This document shows, in pieces, positions 22,656 through 30,381 of a stretch of DNA of 64,000 bases (position 1 is its first letter; each line of letters starts with the position of its first letter). The stretch covers positions 3,100,001 through 3,164,000 of the forward strand of contig NZ_CP013854.1 of the NCBI RefSeq assembly GCF_001698125.1. Reading direction: 5' to 3'. This stretch comes from Pseudonocardia sp. HH130630-07. GTDB lineage: Bacteria; Actinomycetota; Actinomycetes; Mycobacteriales; Pseudonocardiaceae. Under the pieces are notes generated by a model that was not told the DNA's origin, searched no databases, and saw only the letters and a list, made by a program, of their open reading frames with translations. A program made the translations under genes and the position numbers.

Positions 22656-23966
22656 GTGCTCAGCGCAGTCCGGTCGGCCCTGACCACACCGGATCTCCGC
22701 AAGAAGATCCTCTTCACGCTGGCGATCGTTGCGGTGTACCGGCTCGGGGCCAACGTGCCGTCGCCGGGTGTGTCGTACCCGAACATCCAGGAGTGCGTCC
22801 GCCAGGTCGAGGGCGGTGACAACGCGAGTGTCTACTCGCTGATCAACCTGTTCTCCGGTGGCGCGCTCCTCCAGCTGTCGATCTTCGCGCTGGGGATCAT
22901 GCCGTACATCACGGCGAGCATCATCGTGCAGCTGCTGCAGGTGGTCATCCCGCGCTTCGAGCAGCTGAAGAAGGAAGGCCAGTCCGGCCAGGCCAAGCTG
23001 ACGCAGTACACCCGGTACCTGACGATCGGCATCGCCGTCCTGCAGGCCACCGGCTTCGTCGCGCTGGCCGAGCGCGGGCAGCTGTTCCAGGGCTGCGCGC
23101 TGCCGGTCATCCCGGACTCGTCGATCTTCACCCTGATCGTCATCGTCGTGACGATGGTCGGCGGCACCACGCTGGTGATGTGGCTCGGCGAGCAGGTCAC
23201 CGAGCGCGGCATCGGCAACGGCATGTCGCTGCTGATCTTCGCGTCGATCGCGCACCGGATCCCGGCCGAGGGCCAGCAGATCCTGGAGAACTCCGGCGGC
23301 CTGGTGTTCGCCGGTGTCTGCGTGTTCGCGCTGGCCATCATCGCGAGCGTCGTGTTCATCGAGAACGGCCAGCGCCGCATCCCGGTGCAGTACGCGAAGC
23401 GGATGGTCGGCCGTCGCATGTACGGCGGCACCTCGACCTACCTGCCGCTGAAGGTGAACCAGGCCGGTGTCGTGCCGGTGATCTTCGGTAGCTCGCTGCT
23501 CTACCTGCCCGACCTGATCGCCCGGCTGGCCGGGAACGACGGCGGCTGGTTCCAGCAGTTCGTGCAGACCTACCTGGTCGATCAGTCCAACCCGGTGCAC
23601 ATCGTGCTCTACATGGCGCTGATCATCTTCTTCACGTACTTCTACGTCGGGATCACGTTCAACCCCGACGAGCGCGCCGAGGACATGAAGAAGTACGGCG
23701 GCTTCATCCCGGGCATCCGGCCCGGCCGGCCGACCGCGGAGTACCTGAACTTCGTGCTCAGCCGCATCACCCTGCCGGGCTCGCTGTACCTGGGCATCAT
23801 CGCCGTCATGCCGAACTTCTTCCTCGGCATCACCGGCAGCGGCCAGAACCAGAACTTCCCGTTCGGCGGTACCGCGGCGCTGATCATGGTGACCGTGGGC
23901 CTCGACACCCTGAAGCAGATCGAGAGCCAGCTCATGCAGCGGAACTACGAGGGTTTCCTGCGTTAG
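22656..23966 (+). CDS. secY: Preprotein translocase subunit SecY
   Basis: 436 residues, GTG start with TAGGAGG 9 bp upstream. About ten membrane segments; the first follows LRKKILFTLAIVAVYRLGANVPSPGV. The plug region and the C-terminal cytoplasmic loop FNPDERAEDMKKYGGFIPGIRPG, which contacts SecA and ribosome, are present. It forms the Sec channel. Here it has its own leader after a terminator-like stem, so it may be expressed apart from the ribosomal genes. Confidence 0.99.
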   Translation: MLSAVRSALTTPDLRKKILFTLAIVAVYRLGANVPSPGVSYPNIQECVRQVEGGDNASVYSLINLFSGGALLQLSIFALGIMPYITASIIVQLLQVVIPRFEQLKKEGQSGQAKLTQYTRYLTIGIAVLQATGFVALAERGQLFQGCALPVIPDSSIFTLIVIVVTMVGGTTLVMWLGEQVTERGIGNGMSLLIFASIAHRIPAEGQQILENSGGLVFAGVCVFALAIIASVVFIENGQRRIPVQYAKRMVGRRMYGGTSTYLPLKVNQAGVVPVIFGSSLLYLPDLIARLAGNDGGWFQQFVQTYLVDQSNPVHIVLYMALIIFFTYFYVGITFNPDERAEDMKKYGGFIPGIRPGRPTAEYLNFVLSRITLPGSLYLGIIAVMPNFFLGITGSGQNQNFPFGGTAALIMVTVGLDTLKQIESQLMQRNYEGFLR

Positions 23967-23997
23967 GCTCGTCGAAGCGTGGCCGTGCGGGAACCCC

Positions 23998-24019
23998 GGT
24001 CGGGGCCCCGGCCCCGACC
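23998..24019 (+). terminator. Hairpin between secY and adk
   Basis: GGTCGGGGCC (23998-24007) and GGCCCCGACC (24010-24019) form a 10-bp perfect stem with a 2-nt gap, 31 bp after the secY stop. No U-tract. It may lower read-through into adk rather than end the operon. Confidence 0.45.
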
Positions 24020-24092
24020 CGGTGCCGGCGGCACCGTGCACCGGTGACGCCGCCGGTGCGATGCAGACAAGATTTCAGGAGGTCGGGTTCTC

Positions 24093-24647
24093 GTGCGACT
24101 CGTTCTGGTGGGACCGCCCGGTGCGGGCAAGGGGACCCAGGCTGAGCAGATGGCCAAGCGGCTGGACGTCCTGCACATCTCCACCGGAGATCTGTTCCGC
24201 GCGAACCTGCGCGACGAGACGGAGCTCGGTCGTGAGGCGAAGCGCTACATCGACGCCGGCGACCTGGTCCCGGACGAGGTGACCGTCGGGATGGTGGCCG
24301 ACCGGCTCGGCGACGCCGACACCGCCGGTGGGTTCATCCTCGACGGCTTCCCCCGCAACACCGCGCAGGCGGCGTCGCTGGCGGAGATCCTGGACGCGAA
24401 GGGGCTGGCGCTCGACGCCGTCGTCCAGTTCGACGTCGAGGACGAGGTCGTCGTGCAGCGTCTGCTGGGCCGTGGCCGCAGCGACGACAACGAGGACACC
24501 ATCCGCAACCGGCAGCGCGTCTACCGCGAGGAGACGGCCCCGCTGCTGGACCACTACCGCGACCAGCTGGTGACGATCGACGCGGTCGGCGAGATCGACG
24601 AGATCACCGAGCGGGTGTTCGCGGCGCTGCGCGACCGCGGCGCCTGA
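24093..24647 (+). CDS. adk: Adenylate kinase
   Basis: 184 residues, GTG start behind TTCAGGAGG. P-loop GPPGAGKGTQ at 7-16, HISTGDLFR, and the LID arginine region LLGRGRSDDNEDTIRNR. It is the short form with no zinc-binding LID insertion, the usual type in actinobacteria. It converts ATP and AMP to two ADP. Sits between secY and map, as in many bacteria. Confidence 0.98.
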   Translation: MRLVLVGPPGAGKGTQAEQMAKRLDVLHISTGDLFRANLRDETELGREAKRYIDAGDLVPDEVTVGMVADRLGDADTAGGFILDGFPRNTAQAASLAEILDAKGLALDAVVQFDVEDEVVVQRLLGRGRSDDNEDTIRNRQRVYREETAPLLDHYRDQLVTIDAVGEIDEITERVFAALRDRGA

Positions 24648-24672
24648 GCACGCGGGGAACCGAGGGACGATC

Positions 24673-25518
24673 ATGAACGGTCGGGGTGGCATCCGTGGCG
24701 CCATCGCCCGGTACCGGGGCCGCGACATCGAGCTCAAGACCCAGCGCCAGCTCGAGCTGATGCGGGAGGCAGGTGCCCTGGTGGCGGCCACGCTCGCCGC
24801 GGTCACCGAGCAGGCCAAGCCCGGGGTGAGCACCGGTGAGCTGGACGCGCTGGCGGAGCAGACGATCCGGGACGGCGGTGGCGTGCCGTCCTTCCTCGGC
24901 TACCACGGCTTCCCGGGCAGCATCTGCGCCTCGGTGAACGACCGGATCGTGCACGGCATCCCCGGCCCGGACCAGGTGCTGGCCGACGGTGACCTGCTCT
25001 CGGTCGACTGCGGCGCCATCCTCGACGGCTGGCACGGCGACTCCGCCGTGACCATCGCCGTCGGGTCGGTGTCCGCCGCCGATCTCGCGCTGTCCGCGGC
25101 CTGCCGCGGCGCGATGGAGGCGGGGATCCTGGCGGTCCGGGCCGACGCCCGCCTGACCGACGTCTCCTACGCTATCCAGGAGGCGTGCCGGGCCGCGGCC
25201 GAGGCCGACGGTGCCGACTACGGCATCGTCGCCGAGTACGGCGGGCACGGCATCGGCACCTCGATGCACATGGACCCGTTCCTGCCGAACCACGGCGACC
25301 CGGGCCGCGGACCCCGACTGCGGCCGGGGATGGCGCTGGCGGTGGAGCCGATGCTCGTCGCCGGGGACCCGGAGACCGAGGAACTGGACGACGGCTGGAC
25401 CGTCGTCACCGCGAGCGGGGGCCGGGCGGTGCACTGGGAGCACACGGTCGCCGTGACCGAGGAGGGCCCGTGGCTCCTCACCGCGCCGGCCGGCGCACCG
25501 GACCGCCCGGGTAGCTGA
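24673..25518 (+). CDS. map: Methionine aminopeptidase, type I
   Basis: 281 residues. The two-metal site is intact: D in SVDCGAI, D in HGDSAVT, H in GGHGIGT, E in AVEPMLV, and E in the C-terminal WEHTVAVTEEG. It removes the initiator methionine from nascent proteins. ATG with GAGGGA upstream. No SH3-type N-terminal extension. It ends the secY-adk-map group; in many actinobacteria infA follows directly, but here about 6.4 kb intervenes. Confidence 0.97.
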   Translation: MNGRGGIRGAIARYRGRDIELKTQRQLELMREAGALVAATLAAVTEQAKPGVSTGELDALAEQTIRDGGGVPSFLGYHGFPGSICASVNDRIVHGIPGPDQVLADGDLLSVDCGAILDGWHGDSAVTIAVGSVSAADLALSAACRGAMEAGILAVRADARLTDVSYAIQEACRAAAEADGADYGIVAEYGGHGIGTSMHMDPFLPNHGDPGRGPRLRPGMALAVEPMLVAGDPETEELDDGWTVVTASGGRAVHWEHTVAVTEEGPWLLTAPAGAPDRPGS

Positions 25519-25622
25519 TCGGGGCACTTGCACGATCCAGCCGGATCGGGCGCATCGGTCCAGTGCCCTCCCCGGGGGTAGCCGTGATCACGTGTTCGGC
25601 CCACGGGGCGCGACATCTGGAC

Positions 25623-25628
25623 TAGGTT
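25623..25628 (+). promoter_or_regulatory. -10 box for a leaderless pntAA transcript
   Basis: TAGGTT lies 6 nt before the ATG of pntAA and no ribosome-binding site is visible. This spacing is what leaderless actinobacterial mRNAs show. No clear -35. Confidence 0.5.
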
Positions 25629-25634
25629 CCGGTC

Positions 25635-26753
25635 ATGAGCGATGAGGCCGGGCGGGACGGTCCGCAGCGAACGGTCACGGTCGGGGTACCGCGCGAGGTC
25701 CGCGAGGGCGAGCGCCGGGTGGCGCTGGTCCCGAAGGTGCTGGGGAAGCTCTCCGGTCGTGGCGCCCGGGTCGTGGTGGAGAGCGGCGCCGGTTCCGGCG
25801 CGCTGATCCCCGACGCGGAGTACACCTCGGCGGGCGCCGAGATCGGCGATCCGTGGGCGGCGGACGTCGTCGCCGTCGTGAACCCGCCGACCGGCGAGCA
25901 GATCGGCAGGCTCCGGTCCGGGCAGGTGCTGGTCGGGTTCCTGTCCCCACTGGCCCATCCGGAGACCGTGCAGAAGCTGCGCGCGGCCGGGGTCACCGGG
26001 TTCGCGATGGAGTCGATCCCGCGGATCTCCCGGGCCCAGGGCATGGACGCGCTGTCCTCGCAGGCCAACGTCGCGGGGTACAAGGCGGTGCTGGCGGCGG
26101 CCGAGCACTCCACCCGGTTCTTCCCGATGCTCACCACCGCGGCCGGGACGGTGAAGCCGGCCACCGCGCTGGTGCTCGGCGTCGGCGTCGCCGGGCTGCA
26201 GGCACTCGCCACGGCGAAGCGGCTCGGCGCCCGCACCACCGGCTACGACGTGCGCCCGGAGGTCGCGGACCAGGTCCGGTCGCTCGGCGCGCAGTGGCTC
26301 GATCTCGGGATCGACGCCGCGGGGGAGGGCGGTTACGCCCGTGAGCTCAGCGACGACGAGCGCGCGCAGCAGCAGCAGGCGCTGTCCGAGGCGATCACCG
26401 GGTTCGACGTCGTCGTCACCACCGCGCTGGTCCCGGGCCGCCCGGCCCCGCGGCTGGTCAGCGCCGCCGCGGTGGAGGGCATGCGGCCCGGCAGCGTGAT
26501 CGTCGACATGGCGGGCGAGGCCGGCGGCAACTGCGAGCTGACCGAGCCGGGGCAGACGGTCGTGCGCCACGACGTGACGATCGTGTCCCCGCTGAACCTG
26601 CCGTCGACGATGCCCGAGCACGCCTCCGAGCTCTACGCCCGGAACGTGACCTCGCTGCTCGAGCTGATGCTCGCCGACGGCGTGCTGACCCCGGACGTCG
26701 ACGACGAGGTCCTGGTCAAGTCCTGCGTGACGCGCGCGGAGGAGGGTTCCTGA
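25635..26753 (+). CDS. pntAA: NAD(P) transhydrogenase subunit alpha, soluble part (PntAA)
   Basis: 372 residues, VGVPREVREGERRVALVPKVLGKL, with an alanine dehydrogenase/PNT N-terminal domain and the NAD-binding domain (ALVLGVGVAGLQALATAKRLGARTT). It binds NAD(H) in the proton-translocating transhydrogenase that couples hydride transfer from NADH to NADP+ with proton uptake. The alpha chain is split, with membrane segments on the next gene, as in Rhodospirillum. The stop overlaps pntAB by one base. Probably leaderless. Confidence 0.95.
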   Translation: MSDEAGRDGPQRTVTVGVPREVREGERRVALVPKVLGKLSGRGARVVVESGAGSGALIPDAEYTSAGAEIGDPWAADVVAVVNPPTGEQIGRLRSGQVLVGFLSPLAHPETVQKLRAAGVTGFAMESIPRISRAQGMDALSSQANVAGYKAVLAAAEHSTRFFPMLTTAAGTVKPATALVLGVGVAGLQALATAKRLGARTTGYDVRPEVADQVRSLGAQWLDLGIDAAGEGGYARELSDDERAQQQQALSEAITGFDVVVTTALVPGRPAPRLVSAAAVEGMRPGSVIVDMAGEAGGNCELTEPGQTVVRHDVTIVSPLNLPSTMPEHASELYARNVTSLLELMLADGVLTPDVDDEVLVKSCVTRAEEGS

Positions 26754-27064
26754 TGGACACCGGACTGCTGGCGAACCTCGCCATCCTGGTGCTGGCCGGC
26801 TTCGTCGGCTTCGCCGTCATCTCGAAGGTGCCGAACACCCTGCACACGCCGCTGATGTCGGGCACCAACGCGATCCACGGGATCGTGCTGCTCGGCGCGA
26901 TCGTCGTGCTCGGCCGGGAGGAGGTCGGCGTCGTCGACGGGATCATCCTGGTGGTCGCGATCGCGTTCGGCGTCATCAACGTGGTCGGCGGCTTCCTGGT
27001 CACCGACCGGATGCTCGGCATGTTCAAGGCGAAGCCGACCGAGCGGAAGGGAGACGGATCGTGA
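26753..27064 (+). CDS. pntAB: NAD(P) transhydrogenase subunit alpha, membrane part (PntAB)
   Basis: 103 residues with three hydrophobic segments: LLANLAILVLAGFVGFAVI, AIHGIVLLGAIVVLG and VVDGIILVVAIAFGVINVVGG. The VPNTLHTPLMSGTNAIHGI segment is the family signature. It forms part of the proton channel with PntB. It overlaps pntAA by one base and pntB by 4 bp. Confidence 0.95.
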   Translation: MDTGLLANLAILVLAGFVGFAVISKVPNTLHTPLMSGTNAIHGIVLLGAIVVLGREEVGVVDGIILVVAIAFGVINVVGGFLVTDRMLGMFKAKPTERKGDGS

Positions 27065-28479
27065 ACCTCGCCGCCACCGAGACGCTGCCGGACGGTCCGC
27101 TCGGCGTGATCGTCCCGATCCTCTACATCGTCGCGTTCGCGCTGTTCATCTACGGCCTGTCCGGCCTGACCGGGCCGCGCACGGCGGTGCGCGGGAACAA
27201 GATCGCCGCCGTCGGGATGGCGATCGCGGTCCTCGCGACCCTGCTGCTCGTGCAGGCGAACTGGATCCTCATCGTCGTCGGGCTGGTCGTCGGCACGCTG
27301 CTCGGCGTCCCGTCCGCGCGCAACGTGAAGATGACCCAGATGCCGCAGATGGTGGCGCTGTTCAACGGCGTCGGCGGCGGTGCGGTCGCGCTGATCGCGT
27401 GGGCGGAGTTCCGCGGGTCCGACGGCTTCGCCGGGATCGAGCTCTACGTCGTCATCGCGTCGATGTTCGCGGCGATCGTCGGGTCGATCTCGTTCTGGGG
27501 CTCGCTGATCGCGTTCGGCAAGCTGCAGGAGATCCTGCCGGGGCGCCCGATCGGGCTGGGACGGGTGCAGCAGCCGCTGAACCTGCTGCTCCTGGCGCTG
27601 GCGGTGGTGGCCGCGGTGTTCGCCGGGCTCGGCGGGGCGTCGGAGACGTGGATCGTCGCCGTGCTGGTGATCGCGGCCGTGGTCGGCGTGCTCGTCGTGC
27701 TGCCGATCGGCGGTGCGGACATGCCGGTCGTGATCTCCCTGCTCAACGCGATGACCGGGCTCTCGGCCGCCGCGGCGGGGCTGGCGCTGGACAACACGGC
27801 GATGATCGTCGCGGGCATGATCGTCGGCGCGTCCGGCTCGATCCTGACCAACCAGATGGCGGTCGCGATGAACCGGACCATCCCGGCGATCGTCGCCGGT
27901 GGGTTCGGCGGGACGCAGGCCGCGGCCGCCGACGACGGCGTCGAGCGCACCGTGAAGTCGACCTCCGCGGCGGACGCGGCGATCCAGATGGCGTACGCGG
28001 CGCAGGTGATCGTGGTGCCCGGCTACGGCATGGCGGTCGCCCAGGCCCAGCACGCGGTGAAGGACATGGCCAAGCTGCTGGAGAGCAAGGGCGTCGAGGT
28101 CAAGTACGCCATCCACCCGGTCGCCGGCCGGATGCCGGGGCACATGAACGTGCTGCTCGCCGAGGCCGACGTCTCCTACGACGCCCTCAAGGAGATGGAC
28201 GACATCAACGACGAGTTCGCCCGCACCGACGTCACCCTGGTGATCGGGGCGAACGACGTCACGAACCCGTCGGCGCGCACCGACCCGTCCAGCCCGATCC
28301 ACGGGATGCCGATCCTCAACGTCGACGAGTCCCGCAACGTCATCGTGCTGAAGCGGTCGATGGGGTCCGGGTTCGCCGGGATCGACAACCCGCTGTTCTT
28401 CGCCGAGAACACGTCGATGCTCTTCGGTGACGCGAAGTCGTCGGTGACCGAGGTGACCGAGGAGCTGAAGGCGCTCTGA
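27061..28479 (+). CDS. pntB: NAD(P) transhydrogenase subunit beta (PntB)
   Basis: 472 residues, GTG start overlapping pntAB. The N-terminal two thirds hold about eight or nine membrane segments. The C-terminal NADP(H)-binding domain has VIVVPGYGMAVAQAQHAVKDM and VTLVIGANDVTNPSAR. It completes the energy-linked transhydrogenase that makes NADPH. The operon ends at a hairpin shared with the convergent secreted-protein gene. Confidence 0.97.
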   Translation: MNLAATETLPDGPLGVIVPILYIVAFALFIYGLSGLTGPRTAVRGNKIAAVGMAIAVLATLLLVQANWILIVVGLVVGTLLGVPSARNVKMTQMPQMVALFNGVGGGAVALIAWAEFRGSDGFAGIELYVVIASMFAAIVGSISFWGSLIAFGKLQEILPGRPIGLGRVQQPLNLLLLALAVVAAVFAGLGGASETWIVAVLVIAAVVGVLVVLPIGGADMPVVISLLNAMTGLSAAAAGLALDNTAMIVAGMIVGASGSILTNQMAVAMNRTIPAIVAGGFGGTQAAAADDGVERTVKSTSAADAAIQMAYAAQVIVVPGYGMAVAQAQHAVKDMAKLLESKGVEVKYAIHPVAGRMPGHMNVLLAEADVSYDALKEMDDINDEFARTDVTLVIGANDVTNPSARTDPSSPIHGMPILNVDESRNVIVLKRSMGSGFAGIDNPLFFAENTSMLFGDAKSSVTEVTEELKAL

Positions 28480-28486
28480 GCCGGTG

Positions 28487-28522
28487 CGGTGTCCCCGGGG
28501 CCGGGTGGTCGCGGGGACACCG
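28487..28522. terminator. Terminator after pntB
   Basis: CGGTGTCCCC (28487-28496) and GGGGACACCG (28513-28522) form a 10-bp perfect stem around a GC-rich 16-nt loop. It lies between two convergent genes and could serve both strands. Confidence 0.65.
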
Positions 28523-28546
28523 TCGCCGCGGTGGTGGGGCCCTGCC

Positions 28547-28933
28547 TCAGGGGATGCTGCTGAAGCGGACCGAGCGGACGGTCCGGGTGGCCCGCTCGCC
28601 CGCGGCCAGTGGCGTCCGGTCCTCGATCCGGGCCACGCAGGAGCCCGTGGAGACCAGCGCGACCCGGTTCGTCCCGTTGACGAACTCCGACCAGGACGCC
28701 TGCCGGCCGTCCGGGGTCGTGAGGTCGTAGCAGACGCCGAGCGCCGGGTCCTGCAGCACCCGGGACGCGGCGAACCGCTCCCCGTCGTCGGTGACCCCGT
28801 TCAGCGCCACCGCCTTCCCGCTCGCCGGGGGCGGCGGCGCGGCGACCCCCACGGCCGGAACCAGCACGGCGGTGGTCGCAGCGGCGACCACCGCCACGAG
28901 CAGCCGCACGGTGGGACGGACGAGACGAGGCAC
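28547..28933 (-). CDS. Small secreted protein of unknown function
   Basis: 128 residues from a GTG at 28933 with GAAGGGAG 7 nt upstream. The N-terminus MPRLVRPTVRLLVAVVAAATTAVLVPAVGVAAP is a typical Sec signal peptide. The mature part is about 95 residues with two cysteines (GVCYDL and GSCVAR) that could form a disulfide. I do not recognise the family. The gene is convergent with pntB, and its promoter region opens into the repeat-rich block upstream. Confidence 0.7.
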   Translation of the reverse strand: MPRLVRPTVRLLVAVVAAATTAVLVPAVGVAAPPPPASGKAVALNGVTDDGERFAASRVLQDPALGVCYDLTTPDGRQASWSEFVNGTNRVALVSTGSCVARIEDRTPLAAGERATRTVRSVRFSSIP

Positions 28934-29351
28934 CAGTACTCCCTTCGACGGATCCGACCGCGCAGAGTGGCGATCGGTGCATGGGAGGCGTAACGACGTC
29001 ACGCCCATCGGGTTACTGAGTCACGGAGCGTGGCCATTTGTGTCGACGGTGCGTGACGGGTGTGGCTCGTGTGATCACGTGGGATTGATGTGGCGATCGG
29101 TCGCCGGGGACGGGCCGCTCGGGCCCCGTGGCTGTCGCTCCTGCGATCCGGGTGCGGTCCGAGGTGTCGCGCCCGGTCTGCCGGGGCCGCGGCCGGCCTG
29201 CCGGGCGTGGCCGGCCCGGGCTCGGATCCGTTTCGGGATGCACGGTCGGTACGGGTGTCGCGCCCGATCCGCCGGAGGGGTGTTCGGGCCGGCGTCGTGT
29301 GGAGTGCGCGTTCGGGTGTGGGATGTGCGCGGTCCGGGCCGGGGCTCCGGT

Positions 29352-29405
29352 GATCGAATTTGTGGCGACGTCCGGTGCCGCTGGTGGCACCGGACGCAGC
29401 CGAGC
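29352..29405. repeat. Duplicated hairpin unit, copy A
   Basis: Shares GATC, TGGCGAC, GTGCC, GGCACCG and ACGCAGCCGA in order and spacing with 29797-29850. Its centre is a hairpin TCCGGTGCC/GGCACCGGA (29371-29379 with 29386-29394). Confidence 0.5.
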
Positions 29406-29441
29406 CGACGATCAACCGTGCGGGCCTCATCGTTCGGACCT

Positions 29442-29624
29442 GGCACCGGCACCGGCACCGGCATGGGCATGGGCGCCGGCTGAGGCGCGGGCACAGGCAC
29501 CGAGTCCGGCACCGACTCCGGCGCGGGCGGCGGCACCGAGTCCAGCACGGGCACCGGCTCCGGCATGGGCGCTGACTCCGGCACCGGCACCGGCACCGGC
29601 ACCGGCACCGGCATCGGGCGCCGG
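29442..29624. repeat. GGCACC-type hexanucleotide repeat array
   Basis: Two blocks of perfect GGCACC units (near 29442-29460 and 29579-29611) flank degenerate copies (GGCATG, GGCGCC, GAGTCC). On the minus strand it reads as an open Val-Pro repeat; on the plus strand as Gly-Thr. Probably a microsatellite-derived sequence. Confidence 0.7.
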
Positions 29625-29676
29625 TGCGTCGCGGATGCGGCTCGGGCCGAGCAGCGGCTCGCCGCTCCGCGGTACC

Positions 29677-29742
29677 CGCGCCGAGATGTGCGTGAGCGGG
29701 CTCCGGTGATCGACAGCGCCCGCTCATGCGCATCTCGGCGCG
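29677..29742. repeat. Dispersed palindromic element, copy 4
   Basis: The best-conserved copy: left arm 29677-29701 (CGCGCCGAGATGTGCG...) and right arm 29718-29742 (...GCGCATCTCGGCGCG) match at 23 of 25 positions, with a 16-bp spacer. It lies 124 bp left of the CCGAG array. Confidence 0.75.
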
Positions 29743-29796
29743 GAGATCCGCGGCCCGGGCGGATGCCGTGCGCCGCTCCCGGGGCAGATCCGCGGT

Positions 29797-29850
29797 GATC
29801 AGATCCTTGGCGACATCACGTGCCACCTGCGGCACCGAACGCAGCCGATG
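29797..29850. repeat. Duplicated hairpin unit, copy B
   Basis: Diverged copy of 29352-29405, roughly 75 percent alike by eye, including the GTGCC-N6-GGCAC stem and the ACGCAGCCGA end. It lies immediately before the CCGAG array. Confidence 0.5.
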
Positions 29851-29865
29851 ATTCGATCATCATGT

Positions 29866-30040
29866 CCGAGCCGAGCCGAGCCGAGCCGAGCCGAGCCGAG
29901 CCGAGCCGAGCCGAGCCGAGCCGAGCCGAGCCGAGCCGAGCCGAGCCGAGCCGAGCCGAGCCGAGCCGAGCCGAGCCGAGCCGAGCCGAGCCGAGCCGAG
30001 CCGAGCCGAGCCGAGCCGAGCCGAGCCGAGCCGAGCCGAG
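29866..30040. repeat. (CCGAG)35 perfect pentanucleotide microsatellite
   Basis: Exactly 175 bp of uninterrupted CCGAG (35 units, counted from the lines). Because five is not a multiple of three, every reading frame is open: Pro-Ser-Arg-Ala-Glu on the plus strand and Leu-Gly-Ser-Ala-Arg on the minus strand, in all phases. It lies about 110 bp downstream of the end of the DUF397 gene (which ends at 30149 on the minus strand). Copy number in the real genome may differ if assembly collapsed the array. Confidence 0.95.
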
Positions 30041-30068
30041 CGGGATCCCCGCGGCGCGCCACGGTGCC

Positions 30069-30134
30069 CGCGCCGAGATGCACGTCAGCGGGCCCGGAGT
30101 GCGGCAGCGCCCCGCTGGTGCGCACCTCGGCGCG
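30069..30134. repeat. Dispersed palindromic element, copy 5
   Basis: Left arm 30069-30093 (CGCGCCGAGATGCACG...) and right arm 30110-30134 (...GCGCACCTCGGCGCG) around a 16-bp spacer. It lies between the CCGAG array and the DUF397 gene end, where it could also act as a transcription terminator. Confidence 0.7.
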
Positions 30135-30148
30135 CACACGGGGCGGGA

Positions 30149-30376
30149 TCAGCCGGCGGGGAACTCGCCGTGCGCGACACCGGTCAGGAAGGCGCGCCAC
30201 TCCGCCGTGGTGAAGGCGAGGACCGGGCTCGCCGTACCGAGCTTGGTGTCGCGGACCCCGGCGTGTCCGGGGATCGTCGCCACCTCGACGCAGCCGCCGT
30301 TCTCCCCGCCGCTGTGGGTGGACTTGTGCCAGGTGGTGGATGCGGAGAGCGCGGCGACGATGTCGTCGTGGGGCAT
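30149..30376 (-). CDS. DUF397 domain protein
   Basis: 75 residues. Family features visible: WHKSTHSGGENGGCVEVATI, then VRDTKL and TTAEWRAFLTGV. DUF397 proteins are small and usually encoded beside an XRE/DUF5753 regulator, as here: its ATG lies 5 bp after that gene's stop. They are proposed to act as a pair, possibly toxin-antitoxin-like or in developmental control (Streptomyces examples); the biochemical role is not settled. Confidence 0.9.
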   Translation of the reverse strand: MPHDDIVAALSASTTWHKSTHSGGENGGCVEVATIPGHAGVRDTKLGTASPVLAFTTAEWRAFLTGVAHGEFPAG

Positions 30377-30381
30377 GCCGG

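Larger units (their letters stand above)
28934..30148. other. Gene-free, repeat-dense block
   Basis: About 1.2 kb with no supported gene. It holds a duplicated hairpin unit, a GGCACC-type hexanucleotide array, two palindromic elements and the CCGAG array, all annotated separately. The many open frames here encode only Val-Pro, Glu-Pro-Ser-Arg-Ala or Arg-rich low-complexity sequence and have no credible start signals. Confidence 0.65.

Noticed and set aside
29866..30040. CRISPR array
   Set aside because: The repeat unit is five bases with no spacers; there are no cas genes.
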